From NCBI GenBank assembly GCA_001584585.1, contig LSYV01000019.1, positions 994,688 to 1,058,687 of the forward strand: a DNA stretch of 64,000 bases, in the 5' to 3' direction. The position numbers and the translations under genes are program-made. Positions 45,045-57,500 of this stretch are shown piece after piece. Under the pieces are notes generated by a model. That model saw only the letters and a program-made list of their open reading frames with translations, was not told the DNA's origin and made no database searches. This stretch comes from Gonium pectorale (taxonomy: Eukaryota; Chlorophyta; Chlorophyceae; Chlamydomonadales; Volvocaceae). Every line of letters starts with the position of its first letter. The stretch's first letter is position 1.

Positions 45045-48000
45045 ATGAGTCCTCCAGCTGCGGGAGACGCCGAGGGCGCCCGTCGGCGCCTCGACAAGAT
45101 CTGTAGGGACTGTTGCGACGGAGTCAGCCCTGAACCTGTGAAACTTCAAGCCGCAGTGGATGCGCTTGGACGCCTTACCACTGGCACAGGGGGCGCCACG
45201 GGCGGCAGTGACTTGACCAATCACCTCGTTGTCACTCGAAAGGACTGCGTCGGGCTGTTGGCCCTGTTTGGGTACGCATGTCGTCTCTCGGACTCCAAGG
45301 ACTCTAAGACCGCCGAGCCAGCCAGACAGCTCCGCCGGCGCCTTGCGGCCTTCATCCACGGAAGGCTGCTCCCCGGCACCACGCAGCCCCCAGCCAGCCA
45401 CCGTCACCACACGGCCAATGTGCCAGGAGAGCCGCCTTCCGGCTCTGGGCCGGCGGCCGAAGCATCGCCGGTGGCACCGAGCTCCTCCATGGTGGACCTG
45501 TCTCTGGCGCTAGTCCGCGGCCACGCCCTCGACTGCTACTGCCCGCTGCTGCAAGGCGCCGCCGAATCGGTCGCACAGGCCTTGAGCCGCCACCACGGCG
45601 ACCCACGCGCCCGCGCTGGCGCCGCAGCAGGCGCGCTGGCGCTGCTGACCGAGGCATTGCAGCTCTTCGCCGCCATGGTCGCGGCGGCGGCGGCGTCAAC
45701 GGTGGCGGCAGCGTTGGAAGCGATAGAGGTGGCGGCGGGTGAGGCGGAGGTGGAGGCGGAGGTTGAGGCGGAGGGTGAGGCCGAGGGTTCCGTAGAGGGC
45801 TGCAGCGAGTGTGATTTTCCGGCGACGGCGGCGGCGGCAGAGCTGTGCTTTGCGCTAAACAATGAGTCCTTCCTGCAGTACCTGTGCCTCCTGGCGCAGG
45901 CGCTGGCGGCGCTGCCAGAGGCGCGGCAGCGGCTGGCAGCACAGCTGGCGGTGCTGGGCGCTTCGTTACGCCGGCTGCTGGGGCTCACCCCGTTCGGGGA
46001 CCTGGACGGCGCCGCCGCCCCAGACGCGAGTGAATATGACGCCGGCGCCAGTAGCGCCGACGGCGGTGCTCCCGTCGACGCCGGCGCCCCTGCAGGTGGC
46101 GCTGGGCTTCCGGCCGACGGTCCCGGCGTCGCACCTCTGGCGACGCCGGCGACGCCAGCGCCAGCACCGCCGCCGCCCCCGCAGCGGCTGAAGCCCTTCC
46201 TGGATTACCTCCTGGCCAACCACCTTGTCGGGCTGTGCTGCGCACTGGACGGAAGGCGGGAGGCGTACGGGCTGCCGGCGGCGCTGGGCAGTGCGGACGA
46301 GCTGCCGCGCCACCCCGCCGCCGCCGCAGCCGCGGCCTGGTCCTGGCTGCCCCTCGCAGCCGTCGCCGCCGCTCCGCTGCCGCTCTTCACACCGGAGGGC
46401 CGCGCCTTCGAGCGCCACCTGCAGCCGTCGACAATGCCCTCAGCGCCGCCCGCAAGCGCCGCCGGCGGCGGCGGCGCCGCCGGGTCGGCGACGGCGGCGG
46501 AATCGGGTCGCATAAGGGAACATGAGCGACCCGCGGGCCAGGCGATCACAGTAGTAAGCGCGCAGCTGGCTCTGGCGGCGCTGGAGTCTTGGACGCGGGA
46601 GATCATTGGGCTGTGCGTTTCCGACCGCACATCGCGCACTGCGCAACCGCCAGCACCTGCCCCGTCAGCTGCTGGCACCAGCGGCGCCGGCTCCGACGGC
46701 AACTCCGCTGTCCGGCCCCCAGTCCAGGAGCCTGGCGGCGGCGCAAAGTTGGACGTCGACACAGGTACCCTGGGCGATGCGGCGAAAGGAGCAGGTGCGG
46801 CAGAAGCGGCGGCGGAATCCGATGGGACTGATGACGGCCATTCCGTCGGCGCCGCCGCTGCAGCCGCCGCTGCCGCAGCGGCGGCGGTAGGCGCTGCAGC
46901 GGCGGCGCCAGACGGTGACAGCGGCGGCCGCGCCGGCGGCAGCGGCCGCGAGCGGAGCCGGCGGCAGCAGGCGCTCTTTGAGGCGTGCGCCGCCTACGCC
47001 AGCGCGCGGCGCGCCGAAGCGGACGCGATAGCGCAGCTGCATGAGAACACCGCTGCGCAAAAGGCGCGCACCGCCGCCCTATCGGCCGCGACGCAGGAAT
47101 TTTCGCGCTGGAAGGACATTGTGGTGGAGAACTCCCGGAGCTCCTCCGTACCGGCCGCCATGAAGCGTATGCAGGACGTTAAGGCGCTCGTCAAGAACCA
47201 CAGCGGGAAAGTCCAGGAGTCCTCCCGCCGGCTGGACGAGGGCTCCGCGCGGAGCGACGCGCTGGAGCGGCAGCTCTCGGAGGCGACGGCCGCCGCGGCA
47301 GCAAGCCGGCCGGCCGAGCTTTACCGCTTCGCGCCGCCGCACGCCCACGCCGCGGTCCACGCGTTGTGCTGCCGCCTCGTCCGCGCGGCGCTGTCGGCGT
47401 GGCCTGCGCTCCCTGCGCCGACGGGTGCAGCCGCTGGCGGCGCTGCGGGAGGCAGCGGCAGCGGCGAAGGCGGCGAAGGCGGCGAAGGCGGCGAAGGCGG
47501 CGGCAGCGGCGAAGGCGATGGCGATGGCATGGGGGTAGCTGCAGGGACAGGGCCATTGTCGAGCGGGCCGCCACCAGCGGCGGTGGCAGCCGCATGCGCC
47601 GCGCCGGTCCTGCCCGCTCCCGCATCATTGCCGTCTCCGCCCCGTCCGTCGTCTCCGCCGGCGGCGGCGGCGCCGGCGGCCGTGCCCGTGGCGACGCTTG
47701 CGTCCGCCGAAGTGCCCATGGTCGTTCATGCCGCGCTGCGCTGCTCACGGGCGGCGGCGCTGGCGGCGGCGAACCGGTGGCGCGCCGCCCACGCATCGTC
47801 TGGGCGGTGTGGCCAGCGACCCACGGGTCTGCCGCCTGCGCTGTCGCGCCGACTGGAGGAGTGGTGGGGGCTGATCTTGCAGGCAGCTGAGGCCATTGTA
47901 ACCGGCCCCGATTTCATCATTGAAGTCGCGCCCGCCGCCTCTCAAGCTATGGCCGATGCCGATGCCGCCCGACAGCCGCCGCCGGTTGGGTCGGCGCCAC

Positions 48001-50987
48001 GTCCATCCGCAGGTGGCGACGCCGCACGGCAGTGGGGGTCGCTGATGCACGTTGATAGTGCCTGCTGCGACGTAGCCACGTGGCTGAGCAGCTGCTTGGA
48101 CGGCGGGCACTGCGAGTGGTACTACACGGAGCCAGTGGAGGAGGCGGATATGGACGCTTGTGCGAAGGCGAAGGCGGAGGCGGAGGCGGAGGCGGAGGGG
48201 GAGGAGGTAGAGGGCTGCGATATGAGCTCGGAGATGGAGGGGGAGGGGCCGGCAGATGCGGAGGACGAGCTGCTGCTGCGCGCGGCGGGAGGCGGCGGGC
48301 AGGCGGCAGGCGCGGCGGCCCAAGGATGCGTCGGTACGTGCCATGGGGCAGGCTGCTCGCGCCATCACCGCTGCAAGCAGGGCCCATACGGCATGTTGGT
48401 GGCTTGCCGCTTGCACGGCGCGCCGGCCGGCGACAGGTGCATGCAAACCTCCCCCACCCCGACCCGCCCCGCTCGTGCGCGGCAGCGTGCGGCACCGAAA
48501 GGACCGTAGAGCACCAAGAACAGGAAGAAACGGCACGGCCGCAGGGCTGGCGAACGATGCTGGGCGTCACCTTTATACCCGTCACTGATCAAACCCCACC
48601 GCGCGTGTATGGCACCGCAAGGGCCGTAGCAGCCGAGAGGAAAGTGCAGCGCATGCGCGTGCGACGGCTCGCTCGCGGTCGCGGGGCTGTTAGGGTTTGA
48701 AGCAGCAGCGGGTGGGACGCTCGCCAAACGGCAACCACACAGGAAACCACTGCGGCAGCGAACGTCTTTCAGTGCAGGTTTCTCTTTTTTCGTACGCTAC
48801 GGCACACACCGGCAGGCCGCCCGCGCGTCCCATTAGTCACGCTGGGGCCTGGGCGGGGCTGGGCTCGGCTGGGCTCGGCTGTGTGGTACCGCGTCGGCGT
48901 GTTTGGCCACCTGCCCACCCAAGCGCACGGCACATGCTGAGCTGCACGCACTGACATGCAGGCACGACGGTTACTGAACCCGCCGACCCGCGTGAACGCC
49001 CAAGCCATGTAACACACCCCTCGCGCGCCCCCCCCTCCGAACACCCCAAACCCTGTGCCCGACGGCAGCGAGCAGCGTCGCCTTGGGGCGCGAGGGCTCC
49101 GACGGCGGCAGCACTGCGGAAGCGGAGGTGGATGCCAAAGAGGGGATCGCTGTCCCCACGTGGCCGACCGCCGCCGCGCAACTCCCGTTCGAGCCAGGCG
49201 TGTTCCCGGACGTCTCGGCTGCCCTGTCCGCCGGCTGGCTGGCCTTTGTGGTCCGGATGATACGGCGCGGCGTGGACTGGTTGCGCGCGGACGCTGCCTC
49301 AGGCTCCGACGCGGACTGCAGCAATGAAGGCGCCGCCAGGGCCGAGGCGCATGCCGAGGCCGAGGCGCCGCCGGGTCTGCCGGTGGTGCCCCTGGCGATG
49401 CACGTCCCGGGGCCGGAGTGGTCGCTGGCGTGGTGCGCGCTGCTGGCGGCGGCGCCCCGGGAGCAGGAGGCGCTGGCGCTGCTGGACACAGCGGCGGAGC
49501 TGATCGAGCTGACTGCGGCCGGACTGGCGGTGGGCTCGGCGACGGCAACGCTGTCTGCGCCTGTGCCGTTGCCGGGCGGCGGCGGCGGCGGGGAGTCGGA
49601 GACGGCGCCGGGCAGAGGCAGCGGCCGCGGCCGCGCGGGTGGTGAGGGCGGTGGCGGTAAAATCGCGTCCTGCACGCCCCTGGCGTCGCCGCCGCGGCAA
49701 CCGCAGCGCGCGCTACGGGCGCAGTCGGTGGCCAGGTTTGGCCTTCAGGCCGGCTGTAACCTCCTGTCCGCCCTATCCCCAGAGGTGGACGCCTGGGTTT
49801 CGCAGTCGCGGGCGGAGACACGGCGGCCAGGGGCCGTCCACGTCAGCGGAGGAGGTAGCAGCCTCTGCTCTTCGGAAGAAGCGGGTGGGCCGCAGGACGG
49901 CGCCGGCGGCCCCGCCGCCGCCAAGGACGCCGCCGCCGTCGCGAACACTGCCGCCGCCGCCGCGCCCAGTCGCGAGCTGCAGCACCAGGAGCAGCAGCGG
50001 CAGCAGCTGGAGCGCCTGCGCGCGTACACGGCGATCCGAGTGCTGCCTGCCCTCAGCCGGTGTGTGCGCGCGACGGCGGGGCACCTGCGGCCTAGCTCGG
50101 AGGCGAGCATCCCCCTGCCCGACGCGCACCGCAAGGCGGACCATGACCACCTCGAGGGTGCGTATACGCGTGTGGCACTGGTGCTGGCCATGGGCAGGGT
50201 GCTGGAGTGTGTGCCACACATGGTACAGCATGCCGTACCGGTCATCGGCGGCGGCGCACGTACGCGCGCAGAGGAGGGTCAAGCGACGGCAACACCCTGG
50301 CCTGAAGCCGCCCGGGCGACGGCCGGCGACGGTGTCGCCTGCACGGGCGACGGTGTCGCCTGCCCGCCGGCGGCGCCTTCCCTCCTGCAGCAGGTGGATC
50401 CGATGCAGCTGCTGTCTCTGCTGCTCCGTCAGGCGCACGACCACTGGGGCGGCGATGGCGTTGCGGGCGCGCGCCGCCGCCGCGGTGGCGGTGGCGGCGA
50501 CGGCGGCTGGCGGGCGCAGCGAGAGTATGCCATGGTTTCGGATGTGCTCAAGGATGCCCTCGCCCTCGCGTGCCAAGCGCTGGCCTGTCTGTGGATCCGC
50601 GCACCGGACGAGCTGCGACGGGCCTGGGGCGCCGCGTGCTGCGAGGGCGCAGGTGGCGGCGTTGGCGGCTGCGGTGGCCGCGATTCCACACCAGCAGCGG
50701 CACCTGAGCCGCGCCTGTCGGCGGCGGCCGCCGCTGCCGCTGCTGCTGCCACGTCCTCGCAGCCGCCACCCGCGCCGGCGGCCGGCCCCGAGTGGCGCAC
50801 GCTGGCTTGGCTGCTGGGCCCGGGCGGTCGCCTCCCGCGGCCTCGGCTCCTGGCGGCCCTGCGAAGGGCGCTGCTGGAGGAAGGTTGGGTGCTAGCGGCG
50901 GAGGGCGGGGGCGGGCGGGAGGCGCGGGCGGTGCTGGAGGAGGTCGGGCTGCCTGGGTGGAACGGGCTGGCTGTGACAGGGTCCTGA
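45045..50987 (+). CDS. Large orphan low-complexity protein (two exons, ~1767 aa)
   Basis: I do not recognise this protein. A frame of 1154 codons opens at 45045, and another runs to a stop at 50987. A phase-2 intron from 48437 (gtgcat) to 49075 (cag) joins them in frame: 45045-48436 and 49076-50987 sum to 1768 codons. Visible parts: an N-terminal helical region (RRRLDKICRDCCDGV); many Ala runs; an acidic repeat (AEVEAEVEAEGEAEG, ~residues 235-250); a charged coiled-coil-like segment around residues 650-750 (QLHENTAAQKARTAALSAAT, then MKRMQDVKALVKNHSGKVQE); Gly-Glu repeats (GEGGEGGEGG); an acidic Ala-Glu tract near 1045; and Leu/Ala-rich helices in exon 2. Codon bias, with C or G at third positions, and the length over which the frame stays open support real coding. 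No membrane segment or signal peptide is obvious. The two frames could instead be separate genes. Confidence 0.62.
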
Positions 50988-53900
50988 GCGCTCAACAAGC
51001 TGTGTACGTGCGCCGTACACGTGTGCATTCGGGGACTGGAAAGCAAAGTAGTGTCCGCGTCGAGTTCGGTTGAGTTAGGCCTACCGTGAATTGGGGCCAA
51101 GTTAAAGACCGAGCTGTTGGACCTACCGGTAACCAAATATCTGCTTTGTGTTCTTCGACGCGTCGCTTGGCCGTTGGGAACAGCATACGGCTTGCGGGGC
51201 AGGTATTGGTGGTGCCTTCTACGCTGCGGGATGCGCCGTGCGCATTCGCCTCACAGGGCTGCGCCCCGTGAGCCCCGGGCAGCCGTATGCCGGTTTGCGC
51301 CGAGATGGCGCCGCCTTTGGGAGGGAAAGCGAGGCAGGGGCGCATGGGGCATGGCCGGCGGAACATCCGCGCGAGGAGTCCGGCGGGCGTAGAGGACCAG
51401 GCCTTTTGAAGCGGCTGCTATGCTGTGTTGGCCCTCCCGCAAAAGAAGTTGTTGTATGACCGTACATTGGCCCATGTCCACGGTCGTACGGACGTACGCG
51501 TACATGCTATCTGTCGAGTAGGCTCGGAATTTGTCGCACATTGGGCTATCCTGGTTTAAGGGTACCCGATCGCCGAACTCCCTTGCGCCGGACAACTTCC
51601 CGTTCACGGGGATGCTGGCCACACACAGTGCACTTACGGCCGGGGCAAGGGCAGTCGGAGTCTTCCTTTCCACGTAGGCGTGTGAGGGGCGCCTGGGGAG
51701 CCCCAGACAGCACGCAGAGTAGTCGCGGTGGCTGGCTGCCACCGAGCGATTGTTGCAAGTGCGCGGGGCTACAAACCCCGAATCCTGTCCTGCGGGTCCT
51801 GCGCACGCTCGGATGACCTGCCTCCGCAAGACGCCGGGGGGTGTGGCGGCGCCGATGAGGCTGTCCTGTGGTCAACATCGAGTTGAACGATTGCCCTAAC
51901 ACTGCCAAGTTTTGTACAGTCTTGTCGTACAGTTGTCGTACAGCTCAGCTAGGCATACACGACTGCCAACCACCAACTGTTAGGGTTCCGCACAAACCCC
52001 CAGCATGGCATACGGTACAGCGTACTGGCCTTTGCATGCCCTCGGCTACATAGTCCCGTTTCCGTGCAGTGGCCAGGCGTGTACGGTACGTGACATGTGT
52101 GTACGCAGCGCGCCTGGAGTGTAACAGGGCGCGCAAGGCCACCACCATTTACAGCCGTACGTGCACTGCAATCGACATTACTTTTCCAGGCTCCGGAGGT
52201 CAGGTGCTGCAGCGCTTGGCAGAGCTCGGCAATTCAGCGCGCCCGCCCAACCAGCCGTCGGTTCAACAGGCACTGTTGCCACCTGCCAAGAACCCAGTGG
52301 CGAAGCTGATGTGATGCTCACCGACTGAGTCCACCGTGACGCATCCCCACATTGCTGCGCCAGGCACTGAAGGCGCAGGAACGTTACTCAATGAACCCAT
52401 TATCCCCGTCGAATCCTGGCCGACTAACCGCAACTCATCCCGTAAACCGGTATCCGCCCTGTCCGGAGCAACAGGCCATCAAAACGACCGTAGCAGCGTT
52501 TGCGCAAGGGTCAAACGCTTGGTGGCACCGTTGCCGCTGCCGCCGCTGCTGCCGGTGGCAATTGATCTACCGCCGCTGCATGTGCTGCACACCCTCCAGC
52601 AAACCACGCGCAGGCCGCCCCTCCGGAGGCAAACCGCACGAATCGACGCCCCGGGGCCGCTTTCGCTGCGAGAAGCGCTTCGGCTCCGCCCCACGGACAT
52701 CCTACAGCTCACTCACGTTGCAAATTGCAATCTCACTAAATCTGCTTTGTCCCCGCCGGCATCCCCATCTTGCTCGCCGTGAGTGGGGTGCAAACGAGAA
52801 ATCGCGAGCGATGCCAGATTACCGGTGAGCGTAAGTGGATTTAGCATATTGCCTAAACATCAAGCGTTGTGGGAGATCCGTGGGGTAGAACGAGGGCGCT
52901 TCAGCGGGAGCAGTCCAGGGGCGTCGACCCGCGCGGGCTAGCTCCCGAGGACGGCCAGAGCCGTGGGTCGCTGGAGGCCATGGAGGGGCCACCACCTCGT
53001 CCACCGGAAGAGGCGCATACGCAGATGCCCCAGGTGACGGTAATCCTCGGCAGCCACGGAGTCAGCGCTTATCCCACTGCCGTCGCGCCGCTCCCCTCCG
53101 AAACAACACGCCTTACCACCGCCAACCACAAGCCAGGTCACGGACCTGACAACGGCGTGCCCCCGTAGTGGTTTTGGAAAGCTGCATTTGTACGGCGCTG
53201 TAACCTGGCCGTGTGTGCGGTGTCTGCGTGTGGGGTTAGCAGGCATGGAGGACATAATTGCATATGTGGACGGACAGGGGCGCCAGCGGTGCCAAGGTCG
53301 TTAAACGGAGGGACAACACCGCTGCACCGGCGTCCGTCTACTAGCGTCTGCCGAACATCCACATCCAGTCTGTTTATTCTCCCCAACAATGTACTTGCAT
53401 AACGTGCTTCCCGTGTACCCTGCGCGCTGCGCGTCACAAACACAAGCGATGGCAGCAGCCAGCCTGCCAGGTCGGCTGTATCAACATATACACAAGCACA
53501 GCGTCTGCGGGAGCAAGGGTCAAGCTATGGCATGAGCGCAGCGTCGTGTACATGCATGCTTGACGGCTGTACACCCATCGCAGAAGCAGCATCACGGGGG
53601 CATTACAACCAGGCACATCGGCAAGACTGGTCCCTCGCTCAAGCCATGCGCCCAGCACTCGGGCCGGCCGGCCCCAACGGAAGCATCGGGTGTTGCATGC
53701 ATTGATGCGACAAGGAGTGGGCTGGAGCACTGTTGGGGGCAGGGCCGGAAGGTGGCTAGTAGCAACCAAGGCATGCCGAGCGAATGCGGTCCGCAGTTCA
53801 CCCACGGCACCGCTGCTACCGTGCGTAAACGTGGCCCTGTAGCCGATACCGAAGCGTAGTGCCATGTAAGGATGTGCAACTTCACGTTAGCTACGACGGT

Positions 53901-54550
53901 GCAGAGCTCTAGCGCTTCCGTCAGACAATGCACGGTACGCATGGTGCATTTTCATCCGTTACGTAACACTACAAGCGGGCGCATGCATGCCAGCATGCCA
54001 GCGCGAACCGCCGCGACGGACGTCGATGCACGGATGGAACGGTACGCTCAACTGCCGAGGAATGTGCACTCACCCAGCCGCCAATTGCGCTAATTTACAA
54101 AGACACATTCTCGGTTGACAGGAGCCACAAGTACTTTACCCAGCTTCGCTGAAGGTCGCCTCTGCTCCGCTGGCACCTACCGAGCATATCCGACCGGCAC
54201 CATTGCCCCGTAGTTCGACACAACGCTTTACTTACAAGCTTTTGTACACAATTGATATCGCACGCTTTGCTGGGTCAAGGCAACCGACTCCCAGTCGTCG
54301 GAAACTCCTCCAGTTCCACCCCCAACGCGAGCGACCGACTAGACTCTCCTCCAGGAACCTGTAACGTCTTGCAGCACCTTCAATCCGGTTCTGCTGGCGT
54401 TCCAGTTGGACTAGGGCCCCGCACCACGGGACACGAGGCCATCGGAGGCGCGCACTGCCTGCGTGTGCTTCCTGAGTGGATAGGCGTACACAGCCGCTGT
54501 CCTCTGGTGCTGCGGCGCGGTCCTGTCGCGCCCATCCGCGACAAGTGGCA
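50988..54550. other. Intergenic region, no firmly supported gene
   Basis: Most frames here look random. One possible terminal exon is 52190-52314 on the plus strand: a good acceptor (acttttccag) is followed by a short open stretch (VLQRLAELGNSARPPNQPSV) that ends in TGA. No partner exon was found. Short repeats of gtcgtacag occur at 51920-51945. Confidence 0.45.
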
Positions 54551-57500
54551 ATGGCGAACGCCACGCAGCTTCAACGGCAGCTTCCGCCATCGCTGGCGGC
54601 CCATCTGCCCCGGCGTCCGGCGGTGCTCAGCACCTTTAGCACCTCCTCGCTCTGCCGCCTTCGCGGCGGCCACTCGCATGCCGCCTCACCGCTCGTCCCC
54701 CGGGCACACGACAACGGGAGGCACCAGCCCAACCGCACCGTGCGGATAGCCCGCCCTCAGCGCCGCGCTCCCGGTTCCCCTCCACCGCCTTCATCGCCCC
54801 AGCTCGGACGGCCGGCGGGGCCTGGGACCGCGCACCCCTTCCCGCAGAATCGTGACGCCCCCGTGTCGCTGCCGGTCCCCGTCGCCGGCGACCCCTCGGC
54901 CCGCGGCCACAGCCATGGCCACGGCGCCATTGCGGTGGCGCAATCTCCCCAAGCTGGCGACGGCGGGGCCAACGGCGCCTCCGACGGCGCCGCCGGCCCG
55001 GCGCTGGCGCTGCCGCAGTGGGCCGCGTGGGAGGCGCTGCCCTCCCGCTACAAGCTCATCCTGGCGACCTCCATGTCCTTCGTGATCTGCAATCTGGACA
55101 AGGTGCGGGGGTTGCGTCAACGCTCGATTTTGGTGGTGTGTTGGCGGTGCGGTGGTGGTGGTGTGGTGGTGGTGGCGGTGGTGTGCCTGGCGGAGCAGGC
55201 AGCCATCCTTGCCGGGTGGGGCGGGTGGGCTGAAGGGGCGGGTCCGGGGCAGGCGGGGCCGGGAGCGGGCGGGTCTGGCAAGCAGGCATGCGGCTGCGGC
55301 CTGGGCCGTGGTATGGGCGGACTGGGGGCCTGTGTGGAAGCTGGGAGCAGCTGGGTGGGTCCCCCTCCTGTTGCCCCCCCCTCCTTTCTGGCGCGCCCTC
55401 ACCCGGCCCCACCTTCTGTGCTTCCCCCCCCCCCCCGCCGCCTCCCCCGGTTGCCTCGCCCCGCGCCGGCTCCCGCGCAGGTCAACCTGTCCGTGTGTAT
55501 CATCCCCATGGCGCGCGACTACGGCTGGAGCCCCACCACTGTGGGCCTGGTGCAGAGCGCCTTCTTCTGGGGCTACATGCTGTGCCAGCTGCCGGGCGGC
55601 TACTTCAACAGCCGGCTGGGCGGGCGGCGCATCCTGCCGGCGGGCGTGCTGCTGTACAGCGCCGCCACGGGGGTGGTGCCCGCGGTGGCGGGCAGCCTGG
55701 CGGGTGGGTGGGTGGGTGGATGGGAGGGTGGGTGGGTGGGTGGGGGGATGAATGCAGTAATAGGTGGGTGGGTGGTTTTCACTGGGTGAAAGTGGGTGTG
55801 GGCGGGTGGGTGTGGGTGGGTGTGGTTATGTAAGTGGGCGAATGAGTGGGTAACGCCTGTGGCCAGGGAGATCTGTTTGCCTGCGCTGAGGGCCGGGTCC
55901 TCCCTTCTCCTCGAGCGAGGCTGCCCCTCACGCCCCTCACGCCCTAAACTCCTCCTCTCACTCCACCATCCCACTCGCCCCCTACCCTGTGTTGCAGGGC
56001 TCTGCCTCTCCCGCGCTGTGGTAGGATTTGGCCAGGCCACCGCGCCCTCGGCCGCCACCGATATCGTGGCACGCGCCGTGCCGGCTTCGGAGCGCGCCCG
56101 GGCGGTCACCTTCATCTTCTCCGGCTTCCACGTGGGATCGATCCTGGGTCTGCTGGCGGCGCCCTGGCTCATTGCGCACGCCGGCTGGCGCTCCGTGTTC
56201 CTGACCTTTGGGGCGCTGGGGCTGGTGTGGTGGCTGTGGTTTGAGCAGGTGCGGTGCGGGGCCGCGAGGACGGGGTCCGGGCGGGGGCGGGGCGGGCGCT
56301 GGGTTGCAGTGCGGGGCATTGCCCCGGTCGCACGAGGGCGAATGGCAGCCGCGCGACTGACCGACTTCCCGTGCGGCTCCCGCGCGCGGCGGAGCGCGCT
56401 GTCTGGCATCTTTGTGTGGCGCTCCGGAACCCAACCCAGCCCATCGCAACGCAATTTACCCCCGCCCCCCGCAGGCCATCATGTCGAGCATCACGGCGGC
56501 GGAGCCCGACTTCGCGGCCCGACTGGTCGCCGACTCGCGCAGCCTGGCGCCGCAGCAGCCCGCCTCCGCCCCCGCTTCCGCCTCCCCTGCCGTCGAGTCA
56601 TCCGCGGCGGCGGCCGCCGCTCAGCCTCCGCCGCTCCCCTGGCGCGCCTTCCTGCGCTCCACGCCCGTCCGCGCGCTGGCCTATACCCACTTTGCCAACA
56701 ACTGGTTCCACTACACCATGCTGGCCTGGCTGCCCACCTATTTTGTGGACACGCTATCGGTGGACCTGCTACACGCCTCGCAGGTACGGCCGGCCCGTAC
56801 GGTTGTACGGCCGCGTCGTATGGTGTGGACGCGTGGGAGCAAGCGCGCTGCCGCCGGCGCGCCGCCGAACCAGCCGCTCTCCTTCACCAGGACCGCCACC
56901 CGCCTCTGAAGATGCCTATCCGCCCCGCCCGGCGCGCGCTGCTTGACCGTCTCTCCCCTGCCTCCCCGTCCCCCTGCCCCTTCCCTCCCCTCCCCCCTTC
57001 AGACCGCGCTGCTGCCGCCGCTGGCCGGCATCGTGGCGGGCGCAGCGGCGGGCGCGGGCGCGGATGCTCTCATCAGCAGCGGTGTGCCGGTGCCGGCGGT
57101 GCGCAAGCTGGTGCAGGTGGGGCCGGGGCGGGGCGGGGCGGGGCGGGGCGGGGCGGGGTGGGATGGGCGCGAGGAATCGGGTCGCAGGACGGCGCGGCAA
57201 AGGGTGGCCAGCCCAGGCTCTCCCTGGCCTTATAGTCCCCGGGCATTCGCCGCGAGGAGGCCTGCCTAACTCTGTGTTGTTGGCGGGATCGTTCACTGGT
57301 CGCTCGCTCACTCACTGTCCTGACCGACCGACCATGCCTTCGCTTCTGCTGCCGCTGCCTGCTGCGGCCGGACGCAGAACACCGCCTTCGTGCTGCCCAC
57401 GGCGCTGCTGCTGGCTGCCTGCCACCCCGTCGTGGCCGACAACCCCGCCGCCACCACTGCCGCCATCACCGCCGCGCTGGGCATCTCGTCGGGCAGCCTG

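Noticed and set aside
47191..48585. Long minus-strand frames opposite the orphan gene
   Set aside because: They mirror GC-rich plus-strand codons, have Arg/Pro/Ala-dominated composition and no domains; the plus strand has the better codon pattern and a long two-exon frame.
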